Source: Clostridia bacterium
Lineage (GTDB): Bacteria; Bacillota; Clostridia; TANB77; UBA1234
Length of the DNA: 45,872 nucleotides
Direction: 5' to 3'
NCBI GenBank assembly: GCA_017469565.1
Contig: JAFUGC010000011.1
Span: 1 to 45,872, forward strand
The notes under the pieces are model-generated. The model was not told the origin of the DNA and made no database searches. It saw nothing but the letters and a program-made list of their open reading frames with translations. This document shows, piece by piece, positions 1-8,429 of this stretch (within the stretch, counting starts at the first letter, position 1; each line of letters opens with the position of its first letter). The translations under genes and the position numbers were made by a program.

Positions 1-160
1 CCTCCTTTTATTTGCTTTAAGTCTAGAGCTTTTATGAATTACTCTAGCTCTTTGCCGTGCGTAAGAAGTAATTCCTCTAGACCCGGCAATAAAGATTTTG
101 GTTTCAACTATGCTAATACTCGCACTATATTGGCACAGTTATACCCTTTTTTCTTTATAT
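1..160 (-). ncRNA. Structured 5' leader RNA with possible pseudoknot
   Basis: This untranslated leader lies between the promoter at 165-193 and the ribosome binding site at 1-8. On the minus strand 82-75 (GTCTAGAG) pairs perfectly with 28-21 (CTCTAGAC), and 74-68 (GAATTAC) with 42-36 (GTAATTC), giving a 15-pair stem broken by a 7-base bulge. The 25-base loop contains CGGCAA (57-52), complementary to TTGCCG (89-84) just upstream of the stem, so a pseudoknot is possible. The fold ends about 12 bases before the ribosome binding site, which would suit translational control. I could not match it to a known riboswitch class. Confidence 0.5.
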
Positions 161-164
161 CTAA

Positions 165-193
165 AGTATAATAAAAGCCTCTCCCCTTTGCAA
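165..193 (-). promoter_or_regulatory. Sigma-A promoter of the gene left of the window
   Basis: Read on the minus strand, TTGCAA (193-188) and TATACT (170-165) are separated by exactly 17 bases. It points toward the left edge, where AAAGGAGG (8-1) is a ribosome binding site for a gene outside the window. Confidence 0.65.
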
Positions 194-240
194 TACCTTT
201 TTTCTTTAAATTATTATTACAGGACTATTACACATTTGTA

Positions 241-290
241 ACAATTTAAAAGAGCCAATTTAAGGAAACTTTCCCTAAACCGACTCTCAA
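241..290 (-). terminator. Rho-independent terminator of the pilus operon
   Basis: The hairpin spans 286-252 on the minus strand. Its stem is GAGTCGG...TTGGCTC extended by AGGGAAA/TTTCCTT with G-U pairs. A TTTTAAATTGTT tract follows it (251-240). It sits just past the pilC stop codon. Confidence 0.7.
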
Positions 291-299
291 ATTTCATTT

Positions 300-1652
300 T
301 TAATTCAAGTAAGCATCGAATAAGAATGATCCCATGTAAACTTCCATAATAGGAACAAGGATAACAATAACGAAGATAATCATTACGATACCCATGATTG
401 ACATGCTGACGTTTGGAAGTGTTTTAATGATTCTCTCTATTTGAATATCAATATCCGATTGCATATATTCAACAATTTTATCTATCATTTCTACAATATC
501 TGTTTCCATACCAATTCTAAGCATTTCTAGTACCATTGGTGGCATGTTAGGTAAACGCTCAAATGGTTCTACCCACGAATCACCCTGTGTTAGGTTTTCA
601 ACCGCTGACTCAATGGTAGATAGTAGCACATAACTTCTTACCGTACTTTTACTGATTTCAAGAGCATCTTGTAATTTTGCATTATTCTTTAAGTTAAGCT
701 GTATCGCTTTAAAGAATTTCTGAAGGGAAAGTCTAAGGATTAATCCACCAAAAATAGGCATTTTAATCTTAAATAAATCCCATTGATATTTACCACGCAC
801 TGAAGATTTCCATGATATAAATGCCACAACCAAACCAACAATGACTACAACAATGATATACCAATTGGCTATCATTGCCTTTACAAAGTGTGACATAGCA
901 AGTGTTGCTGGTGGAATTTGGCTAGTTAGACCCATACTTCCATATAAATCCTCCAAAATTGGCACACCAACTAGAACACCAATTACTGTACCAATTAATA
1001 GCAAAACTGTTTGAAGTAATGGTCCAACTAATGCTTTCCTAATTGCCTTACCTGTTCTATCATTATCTTCTAGATATATCATGGCTTGCTCCAAGGATTC
1101 TGTAAGAGAACCTGATAACTCACCTATTTTAATTGTTGCTATGTATATGTCTGGGAAAAAGTTATCATAATATTCCATGGTGGAGTAAATGTATTCACCA
1201 TTTTCAACACCTACTAGAATATCTTGTACAATATCTCTCATGGCAGGATTTTCTGTATTTTCAAGTAATGTAGATAGTGCTCTAATATTCGTAAAACCAG
1301 CCCTCTTTAACAAATAAAAACTTTGAGTGAAAGAGAATAAATCTGTTTTGGTTGCCCTTTTTAAGAAAGATAAGTCAATATCGATTTGTTTATTAAGTCC
1401 TCTTTGCTGTTTCTTCTTCTGTTCCTCAATTAATTTGTCTCTGGCATATTTCGTAGTAGCACTAGCACCTGTGCTATACTTTCTGGTTTTTCTACCAGAA
1501 AGGTTAGCATCAATTAAACTTTTTGATACTGATATTGGCTTAAAACCATTACTAGTAAGCTTTTCCCTTACAGCAGCAGGCGATGAATCTTCCATAGTAC
1601 CGGTAATAACTTTACCAGTATCTGAAAGGGCCCTATATCTATATTTTGCCAT
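300..1652 (-). CDS. pilC: Type IV pilus inner-membrane platform protein PilC (GspF family)
   Basis: PilC is the polytopic platform protein that couples the assembly ATPase to pilin insertion in the cytoplasmic membrane. The 450-residue product starts MAKYRYRALSDTGK, the usual PilC/GspF opening. An insert rich in Lys, Arg and Gln follows (about residues 50-95), and then two GspF-type domains. Hydrophobic segments lie near residues 207-230, 263-281 and 418-440, as in the family. It is the last gene of the pilus operon, 19 bases after pilB, and a terminator follows. The family assignment is firm. Whether it serves a pilus or a pseudopilus cannot be decided from this gene alone, but the pilM/N/O genes upstream favour a pilus. 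Confidence 0.93.
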   Translation of the reverse strand: MAKYRYRALSDTGKVITGTMEDSSPAAVREKLTSNGFKPISVSKSLIDANLSGRKTRKYSTGASATTKYARDKLIEEQKKKQQRGLNKQIDIDLSFLKRATKTDLFSFTQSFYLLKRAGFTNIRALSTLLENTENPAMRDIVQDILVGVENGEYIYSTMEYYDNFFPDIYIATIKIGELSGSLTESLEQAMIYLEDNDRTGKAIRKALVGPLLQTVLLLIGTVIGVLVGVPILEDLYGSMGLTSQIPPATLAMSHFVKAMIANWYIIVVVIVGLVVAFISWKSSVRGKYQWDLFKIKMPIFGGLILRLSLQKFFKAIQLNLKNNAKLQDALEISKSTVRSYVLLSTIESAVENLTQGDSWVEPFERLPNMPPMVLEMLRIGMETDIVEMIDKIVEYMQSDIDIQIERIIKTLPNVSMSIMGIVMIIFVIVILVPIMEVYMGSFLFDAYLN

Positions 1653-1671
1653 GTTATCCTCCTTTCAAAGC

Positions 1672-3324
1672 TTAATATGCAAGCTTTCTCTTTACTTCTG
1701 AAAGCACTGTGTTACCAGCTAGTATTTTATTAAATGCATCTACTACTAGTGGTCTGTACCCTATCTTTTGTGCAGCAGCTCTGATTTCTGATACAGGTGC
1801 ATCCGATATAATTAAATCTTTAATTTCTTCATTCACAATTAAGATTTCATTAGCAGCAATTCTTCCATAAAATCCAGTATGATTACATTTATCACATCCT
1901 ACGATGTCATAAGTATGTTTACCTTCCATATCAAATTCGTAATCATATCTCTTTCCAATCAATTTGAATTGATTGATTTCTTCTTCTGTAAATGGTCTTT
2001 CTTTTGCACAATCTGGACATACACGTCTTACAAGTCTCTGTGCAAGAGAAGTTGCAAGAACGCTTCCGATATCATAGCTTGAAATACCAAGCTTTCTAAG
2101 TCTTGTGATAACCTCTATAGAGTCAACAGTGTGGATAGTAGAAAGCACAAAGTGACCTGTTTGTCCAGCCTGTACAGCAATCTCAGCAGTCTCTTTATCT
2201 CTGACCTCTCCTAAAAGTATGATATCAGGGTCTTGTCTTAAGATGGTTCTAAGTGAGTCAGCAAAGGTAACTCTTTTATTAATTTCTATCTGGTTTAATC
2301 CAGGAATTCTAATTTCAACTGGGTCTTCAACAGTAGTAATATTTACTTCCGGCCTGTTTAATAAAGATAATGCACTATATAGTGTGGTTGTTTTTCCTTC
2401 ACCAGTAGGAGCAGCAATAATGGCAATAGAGTTTCTCTTATTGAAACATTTTTGCATTACTTCTTCTTCATCTGGATATCCAAGCTCTTCAAGTCCGCTA
2501 ATGGTTGTCTCCTTTTTCATAAGTCTTAGCACGAACTTTTCACCATGAATGTTAGGCTGTGAAGATACACGGATGTTATAATCTGGATATAAAGTGATTC
2601 TACCATCTTGGGATAATTGAATTTCTTGGTGCATGTTTGAGATAGACTTAAGTCTACCAATAATCTGAGACTGTTTTGCTTTCTCTAGATTTGCAATAAC
2701 AAGAAGCTCACCATCAATTCTGTATCTAACACGAACCTTATCTTCCATAGGCTCAATATGAATATCACTCGCTCTTTTTGTCATGGCTGACCTAATAATA
2801 TTATCAATTAACTGCGCAACGTCCTTTCCAAAAGAATCAAGCTCTTTATCGCTTTCCATCTTCATCTCAACGTTTTTGACAATGGTATCTATGTACGATT
2901 CAAATGTAATATAAGGCTCCATAGAAAGACCTTTATTAAGCAAAATAAGACGAACCATTCTTTGTGTGTCTCTATTTGTTGGATCTGCAAATGCAACCTT
3001 TATCCTGTTTTCATTGATTTCAAAAGGAAGTACTTTATGCTGTTTTACGATATCCATAGAGATGTATTTTGAAAAATCAAAATTAAATATAGATGGGTCT
3101 AGTTGTACTGCTTTCACACCAACAACTTCACCTATCGTATTAATCAACGATTGATCATCACAAAGTTTTAAAATATGAAAAGCTTCTCCAAGTTTTACAC
3201 CTGGATGATTTTTTTGATAGTCAACCGCGGTGTCTATATCACTTTGTTTAATTAAACCCTTTCTCGTTAATGCAAGACCTAGTGGTACATTTTTTAAATT
3301 CGAACTATTTTCGAAGATTGCCAT
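1672..3324 (-). CDS. pilB: Type IV pilus assembly ATPase PilB
   Basis: This is the hexameric cytoplasmic ATPase that powers pilus extension. An N-terminal GspE/MshEN-type domain covers about residues 1-150. The nucleotide-binding domain has Walker A APTGEGKTTT near 305-315, with Glu where Ser is usual. It also has an Asp-box (TTVEDPVE), Walker B ILLGEVRD near 366, and a His-box (STIHT). A CPDC (near 436) and a CDKC (near 477) form the zinc-binding tetracysteine motif that marks assembly ATPases rather than PilT. The length of 550 is normal. It begins after AGAGGAGG and has its own likely promoter in the 115-base gap upstream. No pilT lies between pilB and pilC. Confidence 0.95.
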   Translation of the reverse strand: MAIFENSSNLKNVPLGLALTRKGLIKQSDIDTAVDYQKNHPGVKLGEAFHILKLCDDQSLINTIGEVVGVKAVQLDPSIFNFDFSKYISMDIVKQHKVLPFEINENRIKVAFADPTNRDTQRMVRLILLNKGLSMEPYITFESYIDTIVKNVEMKMESDKELDSFGKDVAQLIDNIIRSAMTKRASDIHIEPMEDKVRVRYRIDGELLVIANLEKAKQSQIIGRLKSISNMHQEIQLSQDGRITLYPDYNIRVSSQPNIHGEKFVLRLMKKETTISGLEELGYPDEEEVMQKCFNKRNSIAIIAAPTGEGKTTTLYSALSLLNRPEVNITTVEDPVEIRIPGLNQIEINKRVTFADSLRTILRQDPDIILLGEVRDKETAEIAVQAGQTGHFVLSTIHTVDSIEVITRLRKLGISSYDIGSVLATSLAQRLVRRVCPDCAKERPFTEEEINQFKLIGKRYDYEFDMEGKHTYDIVGCDKCNHTGFYGRIAANEILIVNEEIKDLIISDAPVSEIRAAAQKIGYRPLVVDAFNKILAGNTVLSEVKRKLAY

Positions 3325-3378
3325 AACAAATCCTCCTCTTTTGTATATTAATAATTTTTTAATAAACTCCTACTTAAT

Positions 3379-3406
3379 ATTTTATAACATCTGTCAAAAT
3401 TGTCAA
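3379..3406 (-). promoter_or_regulatory. Possible internal promoter for pilB-pilC
   Basis: On the minus strand TTGACA (3406-3401) and TAAAAT (3384-3379) are 16 bases apart, in the longest gap inside the pilus operon. It could allow pilBC to be expressed separately from the pilin genes. Confidence 0.45.
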
Positions 3407-3440
3407 CGAAATGACATTTTTTTGTTTTGGTAAATTATAG

Positions 3441-3629
3441 CTATAAACTATCTGCTATTTCATAAGCACGCTCCACATCTGATGAGTAAGCATTCTGAAT
3501 CGCTTTTATTTGTAGCTCTTGTACATGATAAGCACTAACACTTCTTGCATATAAAGCGATACCATACAAAGAAAAAACTAACATTGCCATGACAGCAGTC
3601 ATTGTAATCGATCCTTTATCCTTCCACAT
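3441..3629 (-). CDS. Very short PilX/GspK-like minor pilin
   Basis: The protein has a prepilin-type signal, a short basic leader ending in KG and then SITMTAVMAMLVFSLYGIAL. This fits the class III pattern but has Met, not Glu, at mature position 5. The rest (QNAYSSDVERAYEIADSL) resembles the first helix of PilX/GspK proteins, and nothing follows it, so the mature chain is only about 57 residues. The chosen start is ATG at 3629, nine bases after AAGGTG. A GTG twelve bases earlier lacks spacing. It lies between two other pilin-like genes and pilB. It is probably a minor pilin of the initiation complex. The absence of a globular domain is unusual, but I see no frameshift. Confidence 0.65.
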   Translation of the reverse strand: MWKDKGSITMTAVMAMLVFSLYGIALYARSVSAYHVQELQIKAIQNAYSSDVERAYEIADSL

Positions 3630-3660
3630 TTTAACACTCACCTTTCACAACCTACTTCTA

Positions 3661-4149
3661 TCAATATCCTTTTCCTACTTTGATACAAAGGTCATCACCA
3701 ACATGATTAGAATCATAAATTTTAACAATTACCCATTCATCTTCTACAATCTGTTTATTGGAAGCATCACCATAAGTAATTCCATAATCAAAGGAGATGC
3801 CAGACATTTTATCTGTAACCAAGATATCTCCCCTATATAATTCGTAAACGTCATATGTCTGATTTCTTTGTTTTTCATTTGCCCTATACCTGATAGTATA
3901 TTCTACATCATTGTCTAATCGCAAATATTGTTCTGAAAATTCTAACACTCTGTTAGCATTCTTAATATCTTTAATCAAATAAGCCTCTGCCCTTAAAAGC
4001 TCATTTGTCTCTTCGCTATCGTTCGACAAATGTGCAATTTGCGATATCACATTTACATTCAAAAAAGCAAGCGAGGCAAGCACTACAATGGAAACGATAA
4101 TATAAATTGCAAGGGAGGCAAGTGTAACTCCTCTTTCATTACGTGCCAA
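3661..4149 (-). CDS. Minor prepilin-like protein (PilW/PilJ-like)
   Basis: The N-terminus ARNERG followed by VTLASLAIYIIVSIVVLASL is a class III prepilin signal and hydrophobic helix, but mature position 5 is Ser instead of Glu. The remaining 120 residues form a likely beta-rich head. The first ATG (4155) abuts its own AGGAGG, so TTG at 4149, eight bases downstream of GGAGG, is the more likely start. The gene overlaps the end of the preceding prepilin gene, implying translational coupling. Pilins lacking Glu5 are known as tip or near-tip components in type II secretion (GspK). The same role here is inference. Confidence 0.65.
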   Translation of the reverse strand: MARNERGVTLASLAIYIIVSIVVLASLAFLNVNVISQIAHLSNDSEETNELLRAEAYLIKDIKNANRVLEFSEQYLRLDNDVEYTIRYRANEKQRNQTYDVYELYRGDILVTDKMSGISFDYGITYGDASNKQIVEDEWVIVKIYDSNHVGDDLCIKVGKGY

Positions 4150-4615
4150 GGCCATCCCCTCCTATCTTTATAGTTTCAAGTGTAAGTTCACGCTTACTAG
4201 AAGCATCGCCCTTCTTCAAATAAAACTCAATTTTCGCTGTTAATAATTTTACATCTGAGGTTGCATAGTTTCTTCCATTTTTAGATGGAAGAGATTCTAA
4301 AGTAGTTGTTAACACCATATTATTATTAGGAATGGTTGTCACAGTAACTTTTTTAGATGTTGTATTAGTAGTAACAACCGTATTGGCCGGATTATCTGTG
4401 ATACTAATATCCACACCATCTACACCATATAACAGCTCTTTCTCAACCCCTTTAATCAGGTAAGACATTGCAATATTTTTTTGCTCAATATACCTATATG
4501 TGTTATAAGTTCCTCTAATCATGGTTAAGCTACATAGCATAAATACAGAAATAATAACTATTCCAATTCCAACCTCAACCAATGAATATCCTTTTTGCGA
4601 TTTTATATTTTTCAT
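4139..4615 (-). CDS. Prepilin (PilV/GspI-like) with canonical Glu5
   Basis: The sequence MKNIKSQKG then YSLVEVGIGIVIISVFMLC is a canonical type IV prepilin signal: the peptidase cleavage Gly, an aromatic first mature residue, Glu5 and a hydrophobic helix. The 158-residue chain has a Thr/Val/Asn-rich head. It is the only pilin-like product in this operon with Glu5. It could be a minor pilin or, less likely, a main subunit. Without other pilin genes in view the major pilin cannot be assigned. It overlaps the next gene, so the two are co-translated. Confidence 0.75.
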   Translation of the reverse strand: MKNIKSQKGYSLVEVGIGIVIISVFMLCSLTMIRGTYNTYRYIEQKNIAMSYLIKGVEKELLYGVDGVDISITDNPANTVVTTNTTSKKVTVTTIPNNNMVLTTTLESLPSKNGRNYATSDVKLLTAKIEFYLKKGDASSKRELTLETIKIGGDGLGT

Positions 4616-4677
4616 TTACAAATTCTCACCTCTTTATTAACTCACTCCTGAGAAAATATTTTCATTTTAAGCTCACC

Positions 4678-5487
4678 CTAAATAAAACTTAGATTTATTA
4701 ACTCTGCATACTCTGCAAGCTGTGGTGATAAAATTAACACAATCACACATGCAATACTCAAGTAATATCCAAATGGAATTCTCTTTTGTTTTTTGATGAA
4801 TGCCATCATGAACATAATGAACACTGATAAAACAATTGTGATTACTTGCAAACCAAATCCCATAAATAAACCAATGAGTGCAATATATTTAATATCACCA
4901 AATCCCCATGGAAGCCTTTCATTTGTTAAAAATTTCTTTAATGCAGCGCTAACCAATAACATGACAATAGGAATCACTAAAAATCCAATTAAGTGATACT
5001 GAACATATTTTTCAAGAAATATCGCTTGATACAAAATATAGACAAGCGAAACAATAATTCCGTATAAAAGCGTACCAGAATGTATGACAAAATTTTCATT
5101 ATCGATTCCACCAATAATAAAAACAGCACATAAAAATAAATAGATAAAAGCAAGATTGATAAACTCGCCTATTGTGCTAAAAGCTTTTATATGAAGAGAT
5201 AACGCAATCAGTAAAAAAACACTACCCGAAAAAATCTCTAACAAAAGATATCTAGGTCTTATCTTCTCTTTACAGTATCTACATTTCCCACCTAAGAATA
5301 AGTAACTCCATATTGGAATTAAGTCTAAAAAATTTAGCCTATGATTACATGATGTACAATGAGATCTAACATAAGTAATATTTTCTTTTCGTGGTAATCT
5401 GTATACGGCAAGCGAAAAGAAACTACCAAAAACTGAACCAATAATAAATATTGCAAAATATAATATTAAGTTCATTGTTACTTCCAT
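4678..5487 (-). CDS. pilD: Prepilin peptidase PilD (leader peptidase/methyltransferase)
   Basis: This membrane aspartyl protease cuts prepilin leaders and N-methylates the new N-terminus. The N-terminal domain has two CxxC pairs (HCTSCNHR near 43-46 and KCRYC near 67-70), the zinc site associated with the methyltransferase half. The catalytic aspartates are in GGIDNEN (near 129) and the GxGD motif GFGDIKY (near 198). About seven to eight hydrophobic helices are visible. The length of 269 is normal. Translation could start at the first Met or at Met5 (5475); both have weak GGAA-type sites. It lies in the same operon as its likely substrates. Confidence 0.93.
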   Translation of the reverse strand: MEVTMNLILYFAIFIIGSVFGSFFSLAVYRLPRKENITYVRSHCTSCNHRLNFLDLIPIWSYLFLGGKCRYCKEKIRPRYLLLEIFSGSVFLLIALSLHIKAFSTIGEFINLAFIYLFLCAVFIIGGIDNENFVIHSGTLLYGIIVSLVYILYQAIFLEKYVQYHLIGFLVIPIVMLLVSAALKKFLTNERLPWGFGDIKYIALIGLFMGFGLQVITIVLSVFIMFMMAFIKKQKRIPFGYYLSIACVIVLILSPQLAEYAELINLSFI

Positions 5488-5608
5488 ATTATTTCATTCC
5501 ATTCGTTTATTTTCTAAAAATGAAGGGATATACAACATAAGCAGCATACCCCTTGATAATTTTGCATAATATTCTATACTATTGCTCTATACACTACGCT
5601 ATTTGTAA

Positions 5609-6028
5609 TTACTCCTCATTTGTGTTACCAGAAGCATTCTCTTCAACTGGTTCTCCATTTACATCTGATTCTTCTATAGCATCACCAGATGAATTAGAAC
5701 TTGTACCAACGATATCTGTTGGTAAATCGCTTCCTCCCTGTTGTGCTACAAATGGATTAACACTACCAGGTATATACCTAAGCTCTGTTTGGTCAGTTTC
5801 AATTCTAGGTGATTTTGTGTCATATACAACTGTAGGATTTTGCTCGTTTTGAATATCACCTATTACCTTGTAATTATCCCTTTCAAGGACAGAATACTTA
5901 GAAGCTTCTGGTATTGTTTCTTGAGGATAATAATTTCTAAGTAATAAAAATGCAATTAAAATTAATAAACCAGTAATTATTAAATAAATTAATAATTCTC
6001 TTAGCGCTAGTAAAATTTTAGTTTTCAC
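5609..6028 (-). CDS. Small single-pass membrane protein of the pilus operon
   Basis: The 139-residue product has one N-terminal transmembrane helix (about residues 10-32, LLIYLIITGLLILIAFLLL) and an acidic, Ser/Asn/Glu-rich extracytoplasmic tail with no cysteines. Translation begins with GTG, nine bases after GGGAGG. It follows the PilO-like gene, where PilP would stand in Gram-negative clusters. The tail contains a short PGSVNPFV segment reminiscent of the NPF-type motif in some PilP proteins. That resemblance is weak and I do not assign a family. A part in the PilMNO alignment complex is a guess from gene order. Confidence 0.6.
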   Translation of the reverse strand: MKTKILLALRELLIYLIITGLLILIAFLLLRNYYPQETIPEASKYSVLERDNYKVIGDIQNEQNPTVVYDTKSPRIETDQTELRYIPGSVNPFVAQQGGSDLPTDIVGTSSNSSGDAIEESDVNGEPVEENASGNTNEE

Positions 6029-6072
6029 TAAATAGCACCTCCCATTTCAGCTATTTGTTCTAAGTAATGAAA

Positions 6073-6669
6073 TTAGATATTTTCTGGTGATGTAACAACG
6101 TCTACATTTTCAACTCTAAAGTTAGCCTTAACCGTTTGTCCACCTTGTACTACTACACCATCAATTGCAAAATCAAGTTCACCATCATTTTGTAAATCAT
6201 AAATGAAATTGATGACAGATATATAAGAACCTGTGATGTCAAATGTTAGTGATGAATCTTCATCATTAGGTGTCATTTTAAATTTCACGTTATTATCGGC
6301 TGCATAATTACCAACTTTAATCCATAAATAGTCTAATAAATATTTTTCTTCTTTATTTGCTTCAGCAATATCGGCTCTGGATGCTGTTAACGCAAGCATA
6401 TCATAAGCTTGTTTTTTAGCTTCATAATTTTTAATTTCATCTTCTACAGAAGCTACAGCATTCTTGATTCCCGAATCATTTAACATATCAAGTTTTGCTT
6501 GGTCAGACTCTAATGTTTCTTTTTGTTTTTTAATTTCTTGATATGCTGGTGCTTTATATGTGTAGCTCAAGCCGCCAAGTTTGTAAGTAGCTTGTCCATT
6601 TACAAAGCAACCATAAAATGAATATAAAGCTAAAACAATTACTACTAAAGCTAAAATCTTTTTAATCAT
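6073..6669 (-). CDS. PilO-like pilus alignment protein
   Basis: The 198-residue protein has an N-terminal transmembrane helix (LALVVIVLALYSFYGCFV), a coiled-coil stretch (about 45-110: IKKQKETLESDQAKLD onward) and a C-terminal alpha/beta domain (FDITGSYISVINFIYDLQ). This is the PilO layout, in which the protein pairs with PilN on the outer side of the membrane. Its ATG overlaps the stop codon of the preceding PilM-PilN gene by 4 bases (ATGA), so it is translationally coupled. The call rests on architecture and position because PilO sequences diverge strongly. Confidence 0.75.
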   Translation of the reverse strand: MIKKILALVVIVLALYSFYGCFVNGQATYKLGGLSYTYKAPAYQEIKKQKETLESDQAKLDMLNDSGIKNAVASVEDEIKNYEAKKQAYDMLALTASRADIAEANKEEKYLLDYLWIKVGNYAADNNVKFKMTPNDEDSSLTFDITGSYISVINFIYDLQNDGELDFAIDGVVVQGGQTVKANFRVENVDVVTSPENI

Positions 6670-8405
6670 GGCAATACCCCACTTATAATAATCTTAATAT
6701 CACTGTTTACACTAACCACTTCCATGTCAACGTTAAGTAATGCTCTCTCTAGTTTAATTCTAGAAACAAAATAACCAAGCTGTGCATATTGACCAGATTC
6801 AGCATCAATTGTTACTTCTCCTGATTCGTCAACAACTATATTGGTTACCCTGACATTTGCAGGGATGATGAACATTAATTTGCTTAAGAAATTCGGTATA
6901 TCAAATGTTTTATTTGTTTGCTTATTCTTAATCTTATCAATTACAGCCTCAAGTTTTTGTGTAATAAGAGAATATTGATCAGCTTGTCCTCTTAAGTAAG
7001 TAGCATCATCATTTGCAGAAGCAATAGCCGCTTCAACTTGAGAAATCTCTTTTTGAGCCTCAGTTTCTTTTGCAAGTATTGCATTTGAAACAAAATGCGA
7101 ACATACAGCATATACAATAAATAATGCAAGTGAAAATGCACATGCGACACGAAGCCAAACATCAAGTCTTCCAAAACCAGGAATCATTTCAACTTCTACT
7201 TCTGGTTCTTTCTCTTTTGTTACCTTTACTCCTTCATCAAAAGAAATATTTCTCTTCTTTCTACTGCGTTTTCTTTTTGAGCCTGTTGGAGAGTTAAGAT
7301 ATGTTACCGTATCAGTGATTTTACCTTTGATGGCATTTCCTATCTCTTTCACTTTTCTCATTGTATCTTTAGCAGCAGCTGTACCAGCAGCCTTCTTAGA
7401 TGCAGCGTTAAAATTCAAATCAACATCAGCCATGCCAAGTCCATCAAGAGCAAGTGCAATCGCGCTGTTAACTTCAATAATATCCTTTGCATTTGAATTA
7501 TCATTGGATATAAAGAATGGTTTTAGCACTTCGCATTCTGGTTCTATAAATACTTCATGGAAGTACAAATCAACATTATTGATTACCGCGCCTGTACCTG
7601 TAATGTATATTTTCTTAATATCTTTCAAATATGGTAAAAGTATATCCTCTGATTGTTGTCTAATATCATATAATGTTGGAATAATAACATCAAGAATTTC
7701 TCTTGTTTCATCATCCATATCATAAGAATCTTCTAAGTAAGCCGATACCCTTTTGCATGCATCATACGCTTTAGGTCTTGAATTATATCTTTCCGCTAAT
7801 TTAGAAATAATTTCCGATGCTCCAAGTGGAATGGAACCGATAAGTTGCATTTCATTTCTGTGAAAAACTGTAATTGTTGTCTTGTCTTCAATATTAATAA
7901 TAGCAGCCTCTTCATCAACACCCTGGTTTTCAAATAAGTTTTTAATGCTCACCGGTAACGGAGAAATAGAATCAATCTTATATGCATCAAAGTTTGTACG
8001 AATATTAGCAAGTTCACCTTTTGATGATGCAACGCAAAGAGCTAATCTCTTATCAGGATTTCTATAATTATTAGCAAGCTTTACTCTAAACTCTAAGACC
8101 GAGCTTGACACGCCGCCTCTTCTTTCAACATATTCTGCGCTAGCAAGATCAAGCATATCTTTTTTCTTTAAGTTATTGAACACCTCAGTCATGTAATAGT
8201 CTTCATTTGAAAGTGTTAGTGCAACCGGAACATTTTCACATTCAAGTTCTCTCGCAATTTCTTCCACAGCGGTTTGAATATTATCGTAGAACTTAACGCC
8301 ATACGCATCTAATACCAACTGGCTTCTTACTTTGTCAGATACTGATGTTATCTTGGCATATTTAATTACGTTTTTGTCAGTGTAAATACCTAAACAACTT
8401 GGCAT
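6666..8405 (-). CDS. pilM: PilM-PilN fusion protein
   Basis: Residues 1 to about 330 form an actin-like PilM ATPase domain: MPSCLGIYTDKNVIKYAKI at the start and IYITGTGAVINNVDLYF near 265-285. PilM is normally a separate cytosolic protein. Here it continues through a basic linker (GSKRKRSRKKR) into a transmembrane helix near 418-440 (CAFSLALFIVYAVCSHFV). A coiled coil and a small C-terminal domain of PilN type follow (ANVRVTNIVVDESGEVTID). In most bacteria PilM binds the cytosolic tail of PilN, so a fusion makes that contact permanent. The total of 579 equals the two proteins added together. The ATG follows AGAAGGAG at good spacing. Confidence 0.85.
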   Translation of the reverse strand: MPSCLGIYTDKNVIKYAKITSVSDKVRSQLVLDAYGVKFYDNIQTAVEEIARELECENVPVALTLSNEDYYMTEVFNNLKKKDMLDLASAEYVERRGGVSSSVLEFRVKLANNYRNPDKRLALCVASSKGELANIRTNFDAYKIDSISPLPVSIKNLFENQGVDEEAAIINIEDKTTITVFHRNEMQLIGSIPLGASEIISKLAERYNSRPKAYDACKRVSAYLEDSYDMDDETREILDVIIPTLYDIRQQSEDILLPYLKDIKKIYITGTGAVINNVDLYFHEVFIEPECEVLKPFFISNDNSNAKDIIEVNSAIALALDGLGMADVDLNFNAASKKAAGTAAAKDTMRKVKEIGNAIKGKITDTVTYLNSPTGSKRKRSRKKRNISFDEGVKVTKEKEPEVEVEMIPGFGRLDVWLRVACAFSLALFIVYAVCSHFVSNAILAKETEAQKEISQVEAAIASANDDATYLRGQADQYSLITQKLEAVIDKIKNKQTNKTFDIPNFLSKLMFIIPANVRVTNIVVDESGEVTIDAESGQYAQLGYFVSRIKLERALLNVDMEVVSVNSDIKIIISGVLP

Positions 8406-8429
8406 ACTCCTTCTTCCTTTCGATTAATT

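Noticed and set aside
1..160. c-di-GMP-I (GEMM) riboswitch call for the left leader
   Set aside because: ACGCA and GGCAAA fragments occur, but the two-helix core, the second GGGACGCAAAGCC-like block and the tetraloop receptor are absent.
1327..1701. Plus-strand open frame opposite pilC and pilB
   Set aside because: It is a mirror frame of well-supported pilus genes, with no ribosome binding site or family match. The same holds for the other plus-strand frames at 1879-8067.
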